A stretch of 64,000 nt of DNA, taken from contig NZ_JACHNZ010000012.1 in assembly GCF_014199685.1 (NCBI RefSeq), positions 27,958-91,957 on the forward strand. Direction: 5' to 3'. This DNA comes from Sphingosinicella soli. Lineage in GTDB: Bacteria; Pseudomonadota; Alphaproteobacteria; Sphingomonadales; Sphingomonadaceae. Every line of letters starts with the position of its first letter. Position 1 is the first letter of the stretch. The notes beneath the pieces were generated by a model, which was not told the DNA's origin, made no database searches, and saw nothing but the letters and a program-made list of their open reading frames with translations. Positions 18,019 through 30,853 of this stretch are shown one piece after another. Both the position numbers and the translations under genes were made by a program.

Positions 18019-18579
18019 GTGGATACAGGCAATACAGGGAGCAGGGCACACGGACTTTCGGGGCGTTACGCCACCGCATTGTTCGATCTGGCCCGTGACG
18101 GGAAAGCGATCGAGGCTGTCGAGGCGAGCCTTGCCTCGGTTCGCGCGGCGCTTTCCGAATCGGAAGATTTTCGCGGGCTGACGGCATCGCCGCGCATCGC
18201 ACGCAGCGATGCAGCGAAGGCCGTGGCCGAAGTCGCAAAGGCGCTGAAGCTCGATCCGCTCACCACGAAATTCCTCGGCGTGCTTGCCGAAAACCGCCGT
18301 CTCGGCGCGCTTTCCGCAATCATCCGCGATTATAACGGCCTTGCCGCCGCCTACCGCGGCGAAGTGACCGCGCAGGTGACGGCGGCACAGGCGCTGACCG
18401 CGAAGCAGCAGGATGCGCTCAAGGCAAAGCTGAAATCCGGTCTCGGTCGCGACGTGGCGCTCGACGTGAGCGTCGATCCCGCCATCCTCGGCGGTCTCGT
18501 CGTGCAGATCGGCAGCCGCATGATCGACAGTTCAATCCGTACCAAGCTTGGCGCGATGGCGCAGGCGATGAAAGGCTAA
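18019..18579 (+). CDS. atpH: F1F0 ATP synthase subunit delta
   Basis: Stator subunit joining F1 to F0 subunit b. The 186 residues contain SGRYATALFDLARDG near the N-terminus, a helical N-domain, and the C-terminal segment VDPAILGGLVVQIGSRMIDSSIRTKL, the OSCP/delta signature. The start is GTG 18019, with AGAGGA 6 nt upstream; an upstream ATG at 17965 adds unrelated residues. First gene of atpHAGDC; the F0 genes are elsewhere, as is normal in alphaproteobacteria. Confidence 0.95.
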   Translation: MDTGNTGSRAHGLSGRYATALFDLARDGKAIEAVEASLASVRAALSESEDFRGLTASPRIARSDAAKAVAEVAKALKLDPLTTKFLGVLAENRRLGALSAIIRDYNGLAAAYRGEVTAQVTAAQALTAKQQDALKAKLKSGLGRDVALDVSVDPAILGGLVVQIGSRMIDSSIRTKLGAMAQAMKG

Positions 18580-20115
<1,536 letters not shown>

Positions 20116-20128
20116 GGCCGACACCTAG

Positions 20129-21013
20129 ATGGCAACCCTCAAATCTCTCAAGCTGCGGATCGCCTCGGTCAAATCGACCCAGAAGATCACGAAGGCGATG
20201 AAGATGGTGGCCGCCGCCAAACTTCGGCGCGCGCAGGAAGCCGCCGAGGCGGGTCGCCCCTACGCGAGCCGGATCGAAGCGGTCGTCGCCTCGCTGGGCG
20301 CAAGCATCACGCCGGGCCCGCAGACCTCGAAGATGCTGACGGGTTCGGGCAAGGAGGAGACCTATCTCCTCGTCGTCTGCACATCGGATCGCGGCCTCGC
20401 CGGCGCGTTCAACGCGAACATCGTGAAGGCGGCGCGCGTGCGCGCGCAGGCGCTGGTCGCGGCGGGCAAGACGGTGAAGTTCTATCTGGTCGGCAAAAAG
20501 GGCGGCGCGGTCATCCGCCGTCTGTTCCCCGGCACGATCATCGCCTCCACCGAGTTCGCGGGCGTCAAGCAGATCGGCTTCGAAAACGCCGCGCCGATCG
20601 CCGAAGACATCGCCGCGCGCTATGAGGCGGGCGAGTTCGATATCGCCTACATGTACTACGCCCGGTTCCAGTCGGCGCTGGTGCAGGAGCCGACCGAGCA
20701 GCAGATCCTTCCCGTTCCGGTCTCCACCGGCAGCGGCGAAGCGGCGGCAGGGGCTTCGGCCGCGGTCGAGTACGAGCCGGACGAGGAAGCCATCCTCGCC
20801 GACCTTCTGCCGCGCAACCTTTCGGTGCAGCTGTTCCGCGCGCTGCTGGAAAACGCCGCATCGGAGCAGGGCAGCCGCATGACCGCGATGGACAACGCCA
20901 CGCGCAATGCCGGCGACATGATCAACCGCCTGTCGATCCAGTACAACCGGCAGCGCCAGGCAGCGATCACCACCGAACTCGTCGAGATTATTTCGGGCGC
21001 CGAAGCGCTCTAG
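20129..21013 (+). CDS. atpG: F1F0 ATP synthase subunit gamma
   Basis: Central rotor shaft of F1. The 294 residues start MATLKSLKLRIASVKSTQKITKAMKMVAAAKL and end RQAAITTELVEIISGAEAL; these two long helices form the coiled-coil shaft. The Rossmann-like middle includes CTSDRGLAGAFN. Fourteen nt separate it from atpA. Confidence 0.97.
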   Translation: MATLKSLKLRIASVKSTQKITKAMKMVAAAKLRRAQEAAEAGRPYASRIEAVVASLGASITPGPQTSKMLTGSGKEETYLLVVCTSDRGLAGAFNANIVKAARVRAQALVAAGKTVKFYLVGKKGGAVIRRLFPGTIIASTEFAGVKQIGFENAAPIAEDIAARYEAGEFDIAYMYYARFQSALVQEPTEQQILPVPVSTGSGEAAAGASAAVEYEPDEEAILADLLPRNLSVQLFRALLENAASEQGSRMTAMDNATRNAGDMINRLSIQYNRQRQAAITTELVEIISGAEAL

Positions 21014-22489
<1,476 letters not shown>

Positions 22490-22490
22490 C

Positions 22491-22895
22491 ATGGCAGACC
22501 TCCACTTCGAACTGGTGAGCCCGGAGCGGCTTCTGCGTTCGGGCGACGTCCACATGGTCGTAGTGCCGGGCACGGAAGGCGACTTCGGCGTGCTTGCCGG
22601 GCATGCGCCGTTCATGTCGACCATCCGCCCCGGCGCGATCGACGTTTATGAAACCGCAAACGGCCCGGCGACGCGCATCTTCATCGACGGCGGCTTCGCC
22701 GAGGTGAACGACAAGGGCCTCACCATCCTCGCCGAAAACGCGGTTCCGATCGCGGACATCAAGGCCGACGAGGTTTCGAAGATGCTCGCCGCCGCGCGTG
22801 AGGATGGACGCCTCGCCAAGACGGAAGGCGAACGCATCGTCGCCGAGAAACTGGTCGCCCGCTACGAGGCGATGCAGGCCGCCGCCGCCAACTGA
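22491..22895 (+). CDS. atpC: F1F0 ATP synthase subunit epsilon
   Basis: Regulatory subunit on the rotor. At 134 residues it starts [15 protein letters not shown], followed by the beta-sandwich with [19 protein letters not shown] and a helical C-terminus that is predicted from sequence. Last gene of the operon. A repeat-containing gap that may act as a terminator follows, before a convergent gene. Confidence 0.96.
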   Translation: MADLHFELVSPERLLRSGDVHMVVVPGTEGDFGVLAGHAPFMSTIRPGAIDVYETANGPATRIFIDGGFAEVNDKGLTILAENAVPIADIKADEVSKMLAAAREDGRLAKTEGERIVAEKLVARYEAMQAAAAN

Positions 22896-22904
22896 GCCAG
22901 CTCT

Positions 22905-23030
22905 CCTCTCCCGCAGGCGGGCGAGGATACGAAGCGTTGGCCGCAGGCCTACGCGCAGTTGGTGAAGGCCTTTCCCTCACCCTCCCACCGCTTCGCGGCG
23001 GGCCCTTCCCTCTCCCGCAAGCGGGCGAGG
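22905..23030. repeat. Pair of short palindromic repeats after atpC
   Basis: Two 22-nt copies (22905-22926 and 23009-23030) differ at one base. Each carries a CCCGCRRGCGGG-type hairpin. The spacer contains another small stem (CCGCTTCGCGG). They lie between the convergent ends of atpC and the alpha/beta hydrolase gene and could act as a bidirectional terminator or a BIME-like repeat. Confidence 0.7.
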
Positions 23031-23033
23031 GTA

Positions 23034-23771
23034 TTAACGGTAGTGCGCCCAGCCGCCATCGGGCTGTGCCAGCCGATCGGCGATGATGCGAAGCACATCG
23101 GCGTTCCACGCAAGCCCGATATGCGTGCCGCCCACCTTCAGCGTTTCCCATGTCTCGCCGTTGCCGATGTCGGCGCTGCCCGGCGCGACGATGCCGTCGA
23201 ACGGCGTCAGGATCGCGGTGAGCGGCACGGGGGGCAGTTCCAGAAGATTGGTATCGATCGGCGGCGCATCCACCGTATGATCGTTCAGCCGCTCATAGAG
23301 CCGCCAGGCATTGTTGGCATGCAGATCGTGCGCGGCGGGCGTGCCCATCGTCACCACCAGGCGCACGCGGTCGGGAATGCGTTTCGCGATTTCGCGCGCA
23401 TAGAGACCGCCGAGGCTCCAGCCCAGCAGGCTGACCTTGCGTTTCTGCCCCGCGTGCACCGATTTCACATAATGCACCATCTGCGCGAGCAGGCCCGGCT
23501 TCAGGCCCAGATTCGTGCCGAAACGCCACCCCGCGTTCCAATAGCCGAGCCCGCCGAGGCGGCGGCGCAGCGGCCAGGTGAACGCATCCCCGGCAAGGAA
23601 CCCCGGAAACACGATCACGGGATGGCCGTCGCCCTTGGGCAGCCCCTGTGTCCGCCCTTTCATGACGAACCGGCAAAGTTCGGGAACGGCCTTCACCTCG
23701 AGCGCGAAGCGCCCCAGAGGGGGCGGCGCAAGACCCGGCGGCGGCGTCAACGCAGGTTCGCGTCGATCCAC
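23034..23771 (-). CDS. Alpha/beta hydrolase
   Basis: 245-residue alpha/beta-hydrolase fold enzyme of unknown substrate. PVIVFPGFLAG forms the oxyanion region, the nucleophile elbow is GWSLGG, a candidate acid lies in LTPFDGIVAPGS, and the catalytic His is in GGTHIGLAWN. No signal peptide is visible. The start is GTG 23771, preceded by GGAGGTGAG with 6-nt spacing, and overlaps the galU end by 25 nt; a TTG at 23750 is weaker. It ends the argH-to-galU minus-strand operon. Confidence 0.85.
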   Translation of the reverse strand: MDRREPALTPPPGLAPPPLGRFALEVKAVPELCRFVMKGRTQGLPKGDGHPVIVFPGFLAGDAFTWPLRRRLGGLGYWNAGWRFGTNLGLKPGLLAQMVHYVKSVHAGQKRKVSLLGWSLGGLYAREIAKRIPDRVRLVVTMGTPAAHDLHANNAWRLYERLNDHTVDAPPIDTNLLELPPVPLTAILTPFDGIVAPGSADIGNGETWETLKVGGTHIGLAWNADVLRIIADRLAQPDGGWAHYR

Positions 23772-24619
23772 GCTCTCACCTCCGGTCCGATGTCTTCGCG
23801 TTCGAGCGCGAGCGCGATGTTCGCGGTCACGTATCCGGCCTTGTCGCCGCAATCGTAGCGCGTGCCGTTGAAGGGAAGCGCATGGAAAGGCGAACCGCCG
23901 ATCAGTTCGGCCATCGCATCGGTGAGCTGAATCTCGTCGCCCGCGCCGCGCTTGCGCGCCTCCAGCTTGTCCATCACGGCGGGTTCGAGGATGTAGCGGC
24001 CGATCGCGGCCATCGTTGAGGGCGCATCCTCGGGTTGCGGCTTCTCCACGAGCCCGAGCACTTCGGTAAGCGGGCCGCGCTGCGCGCCGGGGGACACGAT
24101 GCCGTAGCGGTGCGTGTGTTCGCGCGGCACATCGAGCACGCCGATCAGGTTGCCGCCGACCTCGGCGTGCGCCTCTATCATGGCTTTCAGGCAGGGCTGC
24201 GCCGGATTCCAGAGCAGTTCATCGGGCAGCAGCACGGCAAACGGATTGTCGCCGATAAGGTGCCGCGCGCACCAGACGGCGTGCCCGAGCCCGAGCGGTT
24301 CGCGCTGGCGAACGTAGGCGATGGTGCCGGCGGCAAAGCGCGTGCCGTCGAGCTGCGCCAGCGTTTCCTCCTTGCCGCGCTCGCCGAGCGTCGCTTCAAG
24401 TTCGAAATGCCGGTCGAAATGGTCCTCGATCGCGTTCTTGCCGCGCCCGGTGACGAAGATCATCTGCTCGATCCCCGCGGCAACGGCCTCGTCGACGGCA
24501 TATTGGATGAGCGGCCGGTCGACGACGGGCAGCATCTCCTTGGGCATCGCCTTGGTCGCGGGGAGAAACCGCGTGCCGAGACCGCCTACGGGGAAAACCG
24601 CTGTCCGAACCTTGCGCAT
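23747..24619 (-). CDS. galU: UTP-glucose-1-phosphate uridylyltransferase
   Basis: Makes UDP-glucose for envelope polysaccharides. The 290 residues contain the nucleotide-binding PVGGLGTRFLPATKAMPKEMLPVVDRP, VLLPDELL, VEKPQPEDAPS and GDEIQLTDA, all GalU motifs. Start ATG 24619 (MRKVRTA) is preferred to ATG 24631 because GGGAG lies 5 nt before it. It is cotranscribed with the TIGR02302 gene. It probably also serves the polysaccharide locus at 55-64 kb. Confidence 0.96.
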   Translation of the reverse strand: MRKVRTAVFPVGGLGTRFLPATKAMPKEMLPVVDRPLIQYAVDEAVAAGIEQMIFVTGRGKNAIEDHFDRHFELEATLGERGKEETLAQLDGTRFAAGTIAYVRQREPLGLGHAVWCARHLIGDNPFAVLLPDELLWNPAQPCLKAMIEAHAEVGGNLIGVLDVPREHTHRYGIVSPGAQRGPLTEVLGLVEKPQPEDAPSTMAAIGRYILEPAVMDKLEARKRGAGDEIQLTDAMAELIGGSPFHALPFNGTRYDCGDKAGYVTANIALALEREDIGPEVRAWIDANLR

Positions 24620-24632
24620 CCCTGCTCCCATT

Positions 24633-26981
24633 CTAGAACCGCTTGAGAAGCCTTAGGTAATAGCCCCGTTCCTCCTCGGAACGCGAGGGGTCGCTTGCAC
24701 GGTCTTCAAGAATCTTTCGGATTTGCTGAATGCGCCGCACGTCCGCCTGATCCGGCAGTTTGACCGCGCCCTGCCCGAACCCGGTGCCGGGCCGCCCGAG
24801 CGGATCGAGGCCGGAGCCCGCCGCACCCGGCTGCATCGCGCCCGCACCCGCCGCCTGCGCCATCTGCTGCGCCGCCGCCTCCGCCGCGTTCGCGGCCTGC
24901 CGCAGCAGATCGAGCGCCCGCGTCTGCGCGCGTATCGCCCCGCCCGCGTCTCCGGCGCCCAGCGCGCCTGCCGCCTCGCCCATCGCCTTTCCGGCGGCGC
25001 CCAGCGGCTGCGGCGCGGGCATTCCCGCAGCGCCGAACTGCTTGACGAGCGCCTGCGTATCCGCGCCAAGCGCGCGCTGCGGCGGCGCATTCTCGCGCAG
25101 GCCGCTGTCGCTTCCGAACGAGGATTCGATCATGTCGGCAATCGTCGCATCGCGAAGCGCGCCCTGCCGCGCCTCGATCGCGCGGAGCGCCTCGGCGGCC
25201 TCCGCCGCCGCTGCGGCGCGGGCCTGCGCTTCGGAATCGGGCGCCGCGCTTCCGAAGCGGATCGTTTCCATCAGCTGCCGCAGATTGGCGAGCGCTTCGG
25301 CCGCGCCCGCCTTGTCGCCTGCCGCGAGCCGGTCGCGCAGGTCCGAGAACATCTGGTCGAGGAAGCCCAGATCAACCGAAGCCCCCGCACCACCGGCGGA
25401 CGGCGGCGGCGGCGCGCCGCCTTCGGCAAGCGCCGCCATGATCTGCCGGCTGAGATAATCGTTCATCGCCGCTTCCAGCTGATCGGCCATCGCAGCGAGC
25501 GACTGATCGTTTTCGGTGCCGATACCGCGCGCCAGATCCTCCATCGCGCGGCGCATCGCGTCCATCGCCTGCGTCGCGCCGCCGTCTTCAAGATCGGTGG
25601 CGATATCCCAGAGCAGCCCCGCGATGCTTTCGCGGGCATCCTTGCGCCGATCATGCACCAGCCGCCACGTCGCGGCGCGCAGCCCGGCGAACACACCGAG
25701 ATCACCTTCAAAGGCCGGATGATCGGCGGCGAGCGCGGCGAGACGCCGCGCCGTCGCGCTTCGCTTCGCGCCCGCAAGCAGATCGGCGCGAACCGCAACG
25801 ATCGCCTGCGCAAACTGGTTGGCGAAGCGGCGCTGCGGCAACGTGATGCGGATGGGCGGCGAAACGCCCTCCTGCCCCGCGCCGTCCGTCGCCACCAGCA
25901 TCAGCTCCACGGGCGATCCGGCAAAGACATGCGGGGTGAGATCGGCAAAGACGCTGCCGCGACCGGGCGGGACACGCATTTCCAGATCGACGTCGCGCGT
26001 CTCCTTGCCGCGCCGCAGCCGCAGCGACAGCGCCGAAACGCCGTGATCGTCGCGCAGGCGGTAACCCAGGCGAAGCGCGCCCGTCGGCGTGACGGCGGGT
26101 TCGCCGCTGAAATGGATCGCGGGCCTGAGATCGGCGGCAAGCGAAAGATCGAGCGCGGCGATGCGGCGCGCGCCCTGCTGCACGCGGTATTCGCCCGCGC
26201 GCTCCAGCGGGAAGGATACCCGCCCGCCGCTCGCCGCCGCTTCCACCCCGGGTCCGGTGACGTGCCAGCCTTCGAGACCTTCGACGCGGATCGAAACGCG
26301 GCTCGCGGCAAGCCCGTCGAGCGCGGCTGCGGAGCCGCCTTTCAGGTCGATGCGGCGCGGCGGCGTGCCGACATAGGCGGGCGGCTCGAGCGTGACCGCG
26401 ATACGGACACCCTCCAGCGTCGTGGGCCACGGCGAAAAGGCCGCAGAAAGCCGCGCGGGCGCGTCTGTCTTCGCGATCAGCAGGCCCAGGAACAGCGCCG
26501 TGCCGATCAAAGGCCACAGGCCGTAGCGGGTTTCGGGTGCAGGCTGCCATTCAAGCGCGCCCACGCGCGGACGCAGCTTGCGCGCATCGGCAAGCGCCCG
26601 GCCCCAGAGCGCCGCGCCGAAGGCATCCGGGTCGCTGACGGGCGCATCGATCACAAGCGAGAGCGCGCCCCGGCTGAGCCCGCCGCCGCGTTCCAGCCGC
26701 GCGCGCCGCGCGGGCAATGCCGGAATGCCGATGCGCCACGCCGCGCGGACGACAAGCGCGGCGCTTCCCACGATCAGCAGCGCGAGCAGCGCGACGCGCA
26801 GCGTGCCCGGCAGCGCCTGCGCGAGCCCGAGCAGCGCCGCCGCGATCCACAGCAGCCACAGCGTCAGCAGCAGGCCAAGCTCGCGCGGCAAGGCGCGCTC
26901 GATCGCAAGCGCGATACCGGCAAGGGCCAGCGGCGCACGCATCGCGGCAAGGAAGGCTTGCTGCGGCGCGGGGGCGTTCAT
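24633..26981 (-). CDS. TIGR02302 family (DUF4175) membrane protein
   Basis: 782-residue protein of the alphaproteobacterial TIGR02302/DUF4175 family, with no proven function. Two hydrophobic stretches near the N-terminus (about 15-80) and another near 150-170 anchor it in the membrane. A long extracytoplasmic-type region of beta character follows, then an Ala/Gln-rich helical region (about 590-740) with many AEAAEAL and AQQMAQAAG segments, probably coiled coil. It lies between lysA and galU with gaps of 7 and 13 nt, so it is probably in the same operon. Confidence 0.9.
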   Translation of the reverse strand: MNAPAPQQAFLAAMRAPLALAGIALAIERALPRELGLLLTLWLLWIAAALLGLAQALPGTLRVALLALLIVGSAALVVRAAWRIGIPALPARRARLERGGGLSRGALSLVIDAPVSDPDAFGAALWGRALADARKLRPRVGALEWQPAPETRYGLWPLIGTALFLGLLIAKTDAPARLSAAFSPWPTTLEGVRIAVTLEPPAYVGTPPRRIDLKGGSAAALDGLAASRVSIRVEGLEGWHVTGPGVEAAASGGRVSFPLERAGEYRVQQGARRIAALDLSLAADLRPAIHFSGEPAVTPTGALRLGYRLRDDHGVSALSLRLRRGKETRDVDLEMRVPPGRGSVFADLTPHVFAGSPVELMLVATDGAGQEGVSPPIRITLPQRRFANQFAQAIVAVRADLLAGAKRSATARRLAALAADHPAFEGDLGVFAGLRAATWRLVHDRRKDARESIAGLLWDIATDLEDGGATQAMDAMRRAMEDLARGIGTENDQSLAAMADQLEAAMNDYLSRQIMAALAEGGAPPPPSAGGAGASVDLGFLDQMFSDLRDRLAAGDKAGAAEALANLRQLMETIRFGSAAPDSEAQARAAAAAEAAEALRAIEARQGALRDATIADMIESSFGSDSGLRENAPPQRALGADTQALVKQFGAAGMPAPQPLGAAGKAMGEAAGALGAGDAGGAIRAQTRALDLLRQAANAAEAAAQQMAQAAGAGAMQPGAAGSGLDPLGRPGTGFGQGAVKLPDQADVRRIQQIRKILEDRASDPSRSEEERGYYLRLLKRF

Positions 26982-26988
26982 CGCGGCG

Positions 26989-28257
26989 CTACCGCGCCCA
27001 GTCCGGCACGCGGTCCTGCGCGATCAGATCCTCGATCGTGCCGCGCGGCCGCACCAGCGCCCACGCGTCGTCCTTCACCATCACCTCGGGCGTCAGCAGG
27101 CGGGAGTTGTATGTCGAAGCCATTGCCGCACCATAGGCGCCCGCAGTGCGGAATACGACCAGATCGCCGGCCTCCACCGCCGGAATGTCTCGCCCTTCCG
27201 CAAATGTGTCGCCGGTTTCGCACACCGGGCCGACGACCGTGGCGGTCATCCGACCGGGCTTCGCTTCCACCGCATCGATATCGTGCCAGGCATCGTAGAG
27301 GCTGGGACGCAGCAGATCGTTCATCGCCGCGTCGATGATGACGAAGTCCGTCGTCGCACCGCTTTTCACGCGGATGACGCGCGAGACGAGCACGCCCGCG
27401 TTGCCGACGATGAGACGTCCGGGCTCGAAGGTGAGCCGCACGTCCCATCCCGCAGTGACGCGCGCGACCATCGCGCCGTAGGCTTCGGGCAGCGGCGGTC
27501 CGGGCGCATGCGCCGCGTACGGCACGCCAAGCCCGCCGCCGAGATCGGCGCGGCTCACCGTGAAGCCCGCCGCGCGCAGCTCCGCGATCAGCGCGCCGAG
27601 GCGGGTGAAGGCCTGCTCCAGCGGCGCGAGGTCGGTAAGCTGGCTGCCGATGTGGAGCGCGACGCCGACCGGATCGATGCCCGGCAGCGCGGAGGCGAGC
27701 GCGAACGCCTCCAGCGCGGTATCGATGGGGATGCCGAACTTGTTTTCGGCCTTGCCGGTCGAGATCTTGGCGTGCGTGCCCGCATCGACATCGGGGTTCA
27801 CGCGGAACGCGACCGCCACGGTGCGGCCCATGCGCGCGGCGACGGCCGAGAGCATTTCCGCCTCGGGCAGCGATTCCAGGTTGATCTGAAAGACGCCCGC
27901 GTGAATGGCGGCTTCCATCTCCTCGGCGGTCTTGCCGACGCCCGAGAAGACGATGCGCGCGGCCGGAACGCCCGCGGCAAGCGCGCGCTTCATCTCGCCG
28001 AGCGAAACGACATCCGCCCCCGCGCCGATCCGCGCGAGCGTGGCGATCACCGCCTGGTTGGAGTTCGCCTTCACGGCATACGCGACGAGCGGCGGGGCGT
28101 TGCCTGCCCCTGCGACCGCATCGCGGAACACGGTGAAATGCCGCTCGATCGTTGCCGACGAGTAGCAGTAAAACGGCGTGCCGACGGCGTCCGCGAGCAC
28201 GGCGATATCGACATCCTCGGCCATGAGGCGGCCGTTCCTGTGCTGAAAATGGTCCAT
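26989..28257 (-). CDS. lysA: Diaminopimelate decarboxylase
   Basis: PLP enzyme, last step of lysine synthesis. The 422 residues have the PLP lysine in AYAVKANSN (about residue 55), HIGSQLTDLAP, the glycine loop GGGLGVPY, EPGRLIVGNAG, and the substrate cysteine in GPVCETGD. Start ATG 28257 overlaps the TGA of the upstream lipoprotein gene. The argH-lptM-lysA order is widely conserved in proteobacteria. Confidence 0.97.
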   Translation of the reverse strand: MDHFQHRNGRLMAEDVDIAVLADAVGTPFYCYSSATIERHFTVFRDAVAGAGNAPPLVAYAVKANSNQAVIATLARIGAGADVVSLGEMKRALAAGVPAARIVFSGVGKTAEEMEAAIHAGVFQINLESLPEAEMLSAVAARMGRTVAVAFRVNPDVDAGTHAKISTGKAENKFGIPIDTALEAFALASALPGIDPVGVALHIGSQLTDLAPLEQAFTRLGALIAELRAAGFTVSRADLGGGLGVPYAAHAPGPPLPEAYGAMVARVTAGWDVRLTFEPGRLIVGNAGVLVSRVIRVKSGATTDFVIIDAAMNDLLRPSLYDAWHDIDAVEAKPGRMTATVVGPVCETGDTFAEGRDIPAVEAGDLVVFRTAGAYGAAMASTYNSRLLTPEVMVKDDAWALVRPRGTIEDLIAQDRVPDWAR

Positions 28258-28487
28258 CAGAGCCCCGGCGGCAGATCGAATTCGTCGTCGCGGCGCTCTT
28301 CGGAGCGGCGAACGGGGTCGTCGACGCGCTCGGGTGCGGCCTGCGTCGGCGTTTCGAGCATCTGCTCGGGGGTGAGCGGTTCCTTGACGCCCGGCGGAGG
28401 CGGCGGCGGGCCGCCTTCGGGCCACGCGAGCGGCCCCTTCACGCCGCACGCGGCAAGCAGAAGCAGAAGCGGGAGCGCAGCCTTCAT
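28257..28487 (-). CDS. lptM: Small lipoprotein, LptM-like
   Basis: 76-residue lipoprotein with signal and lipobox [14 protein letters not shown] followed by GVKGPLAWP, the short conserved GxKGPL motif of LptM (YifL), which stabilises the LptD translocon in E. coli. The rest is proline-rich and acidic. It overlaps argH (ATGA) and lysA (TGATG), the classical location for this gene. Confidence 0.85.
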   Translation of the reverse strand: MKAALPLLLLLAACGVKGPLAWPEGGPPPPPPGVKEPLTPEQMLETPTQAAPERVDDPVRRSEERRDDEFDLPPGL

Positions 28488-29851
28488 TGCCCCGCCCCCC
28501 GCGCCGCAGCGACCGCCGCGCGCACGTTCGCGGGCGATGTGCCCCCGAAGCTGGTGCGGCTGGCGACCGAGGCTTCCACCGTCAGCACGCCGAAGACGCG
28601 ATCGTCGATCCGCGCGTCGATGCCGCGCAGCGTCTCCAGCGGCAGTGCGGAAAGGTCGCAGCCCGCCGCTTCCGCCGCCGCGACGCAGCGCCCGGTGATG
28701 TGATGCGCCTCGCGGAATGGCACGCCACCCTCGCGCACCAGCCAGTCGGCAAGGTCGGTCGCGGTCGAGAAGCCCGTGCCCGCCGCCGCACGCATCCGCG
28801 CGGTATCGAAGCTGATCGTCTCGACCATCCCGGTCATCGCGGCGAGACACAGCGCGAGCGTGTCGAACGCTTCGAACACGGGCGCCTTGTCGTCCTGCAT
28901 GTCCTTCGAATAGGCGAGCGGCAGGCCTTTCATGATGATGGCGAGACGCTGGTAGGCGCCCAGAAACAGCCCCGCCTTCGCGCGCACCAGTTCGGCAGCG
29001 TCGGGGTTGCGCTTCTGCGGCATGATCGACGAGCCGGTCGAGAAGGCGTCGGGCAGCTTCACGAAGCCGTAGGGCTGGCTCGCCCAGATGATGATCTCTT
29101 CTGCGAGCCGCGACAGATGCAGCCCCGCCATCGCCGCCGCCGAGAGGAATTCGAGCGCGAAATCCCGGTCCGACACGGCATCGAGGCTGTTCGCCATCGG
29201 CCGGTCGAAGCCGAGCGCGGTCGCGCTCGCCCGGCGATCGATCGGGAACGACGTGCCGGCCAGCGCCGCAGCACCGAGCGGCGATTCGTTGAGTCGCGTC
29301 CGTGCGTCCGCAAACCGGCCGCGATCGCGCCGCGTCATTTCGAAATACGCCATCAGGTGATGGCCGAGCGTCACGGGCTGCGCGGTCTGCAGATGCGTGA
29401 AGCCGGGCATCACGTCGCCCGCATGCTGCTCCGCGCGGGTCAGCAGCGCGCTCTGGAACGCGGCAAGCCCCGCATCGATGGCGTCGACCGCGCCGCGCAC
29501 CCACAGGCGGAAGTCGGTCGCCACTTGATCGTTGCGCGAGCGCGCCGTGTGCAGCCGCCCGGCAGGCTCGCCGATGATTTCCTTCAGCCGCGCCTCGACG
29601 TGCATGTGAATGTCTTCGAGCGCGGCGTCTTCCACCAGGCCGCCCGCCGCATATTCGGCTTCGATCGCATCGAGACCGCGCCTGATTTCGGCGGCATCGC
29701 CCTCCGACAGGATACCCGCGGCGGCCAGCATCGCGGCGTGCGCGCGGCTGCCTGCGATATCCTGGCGCCACAGGCGCTTGTCCACGCCGATGGAAACATT
29801 AATGTCGCGCATGACTGCCGACGGCCCCTCCGCGAAGCGGCCGCCCCACAT
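28484..29851 (-). CDS. argH: Argininosuccinate lyase
   Basis: Last step of arginine synthesis. The 455 residues start [20 protein letters not shown], and contain the active-site loop [12 protein letters not shown] (signature of the fumarase/aspartase superfamily) and [10 protein letters not shown]. No start exists further upstream in a sensible position. Its ATG is only 16 nt from the ATG of the diverging TlpA-type gene, so each promoter must lie inside the other's coding sequence. Confidence 0.97.
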   Translation of the reverse strand: MWGGRFAEGPSAVMRDINVSIGVDKRLWRQDIAGSRAHAAMLAAAGILSEGDAAEIRRGLDAIEAEYAAGGLVEDAALEDIHMHVEARLKEIIGEPAGRLHTARSRNDQVATDFRLWVRGAVDAIDAGLAAFQSALLTRAEQHAGDVMPGFTHLQTAQPVTLGHHLMAYFEMTRRDRGRFADARTRLNESPLGAAALAGTSFPIDRRASATALGFDRPMANSLDAVSDRDFALEFLSAAAMAGLHLSRLAEEIIIWASQPYGFVKLPDAFSTGSSIMPQKRNPDAAELVRAKAGLFLGAYQRLAIIMKGLPLAYSKDMQDDKAPVFEAFDTLALCLAAMTGMVETISFDTARMRAAAGTGFSTATDLADWLVREGGVPFREAHHITGRCVAAAEAAGCDLSALPLETLRGIDARIDDRVFGVLTVEASVASRTSFGGTSPANVRAAVAAARGAGQ

Positions 29852-29867
29852 GTCATTGGAGTTTGAA

Positions 29868-30731
29868 ATGCGGTCTGTAATGTTTGCGATCCTTGTTCTC
29901 ATGCCGCTTTCCGCCTGCGGCAAAGCCAAGGAGGCCGATAAAGCAGACGCGCCCGCCCCGCAAGAAAGCGCGGCCCCGGCAGCGAAGAAAGCGGAGACCG
30001 GCGCGGTCGATACCGCGCAGGCCGGAACCCCCGCGCCCACGCAGGCCTTCGCGCGCGAGGACGGCAGCAAGGTGACGCTCGCGGATTTCCGGGGCAAGCC
30101 CGTGCTGGTGAACCTGTGGGCGACCTGGTGCGCGCCGTGCGTCGCGGAAATGCCCGCGCTCGATCGGCTCGCAAAGGCGAAGGCGGGCGAAATGGCGGTG
30201 ATCGGCATCAGCCAGGATCTGCAGGGCTGGGACAAGGTGAAGCCCTTCCTCGCCAAGACGAACCTTCAGCACATGACCATCCTGCTCGACGAGGAAGGTG
30301 CGCTCGCCACCACGCTCGGTGCGCCGGGCCTGCCGTTTACGGTGCTTTACGATGCGGCGGGCAAGGAAGTCTGGCGCGTCAACGGCCCGCGCGAATGGGA
30401 TCAGCCCGGCGGCCTGCCCGCGATCCCGGCCGCCGAGACGGCGACACGCTTCCGCGCCATCGGGCAGGAACCGGGCTGGACCTTCACGCTGGAAACAGGC
30501 GGCACCATCGCGGTTTCCGCCGACTACGGAGAGAAGACCGCAACCTTCAAGGCCCCCGCCCGCCTTCCGCTGACCGACGGCAGCTTCTCGGCGGCGGAGG
30601 GCGAGCACGCGCTTGCCGTCTCGATCGCGAAGACGGCCTGCGCCGACACGATGAGCGGCAAGGCGTTCGACTATACGGTGTCTATGGAACTGGACGGCAA
30701 GCGCTACGAAGGCTGCGGGGAGGTTCTGTAA
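29868..30731 (+). CDS. TlpA-type thioredoxin-like lipoprotein with extra C-terminal domain
   Basis: 287-residue exported protein. The lipobox MPLSAC gives Cys17 as the lipidated residue. A low-complexity Ala/Lys linker (18-58) leads to a thioredoxin/AhpC-TSA domain with WATWCAPC (Cys88, Cys91) and a cis-Pro region GLPFTVLYD. The C-terminal ~90 residues (from [12 protein letters not shown]) resemble the COG3650-type domain normally found as a separate small lipoprotein, with two cysteines near the end. It is probably a periplasmic disulfide reductase. GGAG lies 7 nt before ATG 29868. The fusion is the odd feature. Confidence 0.87.
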   Translation: MRSVMFAILVLMPLSACGKAKEADKADAPAPQESAAPAAKKAETGAVDTAQAGTPAPTQAFAREDGSKVTLADFRGKPVLVNLWATWCAPCVAEMPALDRLAKAKAGEMAVIGISQDLQGWDKVKPFLAKTNLQHMTILLDEEGALATTLGAPGLPFTVLYDAAGKEVWRVNGPREWDQPGGLPAIPAAETATRFRAIGQEPGWTFTLETGGTIAVSADYGEKTATFKAPARLPLTDGSFSAAEGEHALAVSIAKTACADTMSGKAFDYTVSMELDGKRYEGCGEVL

Positions 30732-30743
30732 CTCCCCTCACGG

Positions 30744-30823
30744 GTCATCCTGAACTTGTTTCAGCATCCATGCGGCCGTGCGGCTGAACCGGCGTATGGA
30801 TCCTGAAACAAGTTCAGGATGAC
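30744..30823. repeat. Long intergenic palindrome, REP-like
   Basis: Two 28-nt arms (30744-30771 and 30796-30823) are inverted copies with one mismatch, separated by 24 nt; the core contains CTGAACTTGTTTCAG. It sits between the convergent tlpA-like and gst genes. The dimensions are the same as in the 2671-2749 element although the arm sequence differs, pointing to two families of one repeat type. Confidence 0.8.
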
Positions 30824-30853
30824 GTCGGTGTGAAGCAACGCGGGAAACAGCGA

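Noticed and set aside
24723..27338. 871-codon frame antisense to the TIGR02302 gene, running into lysA
   Set aside because: It spans the gene boundary and has low-complexity Arg-rich content; a shadow frame.
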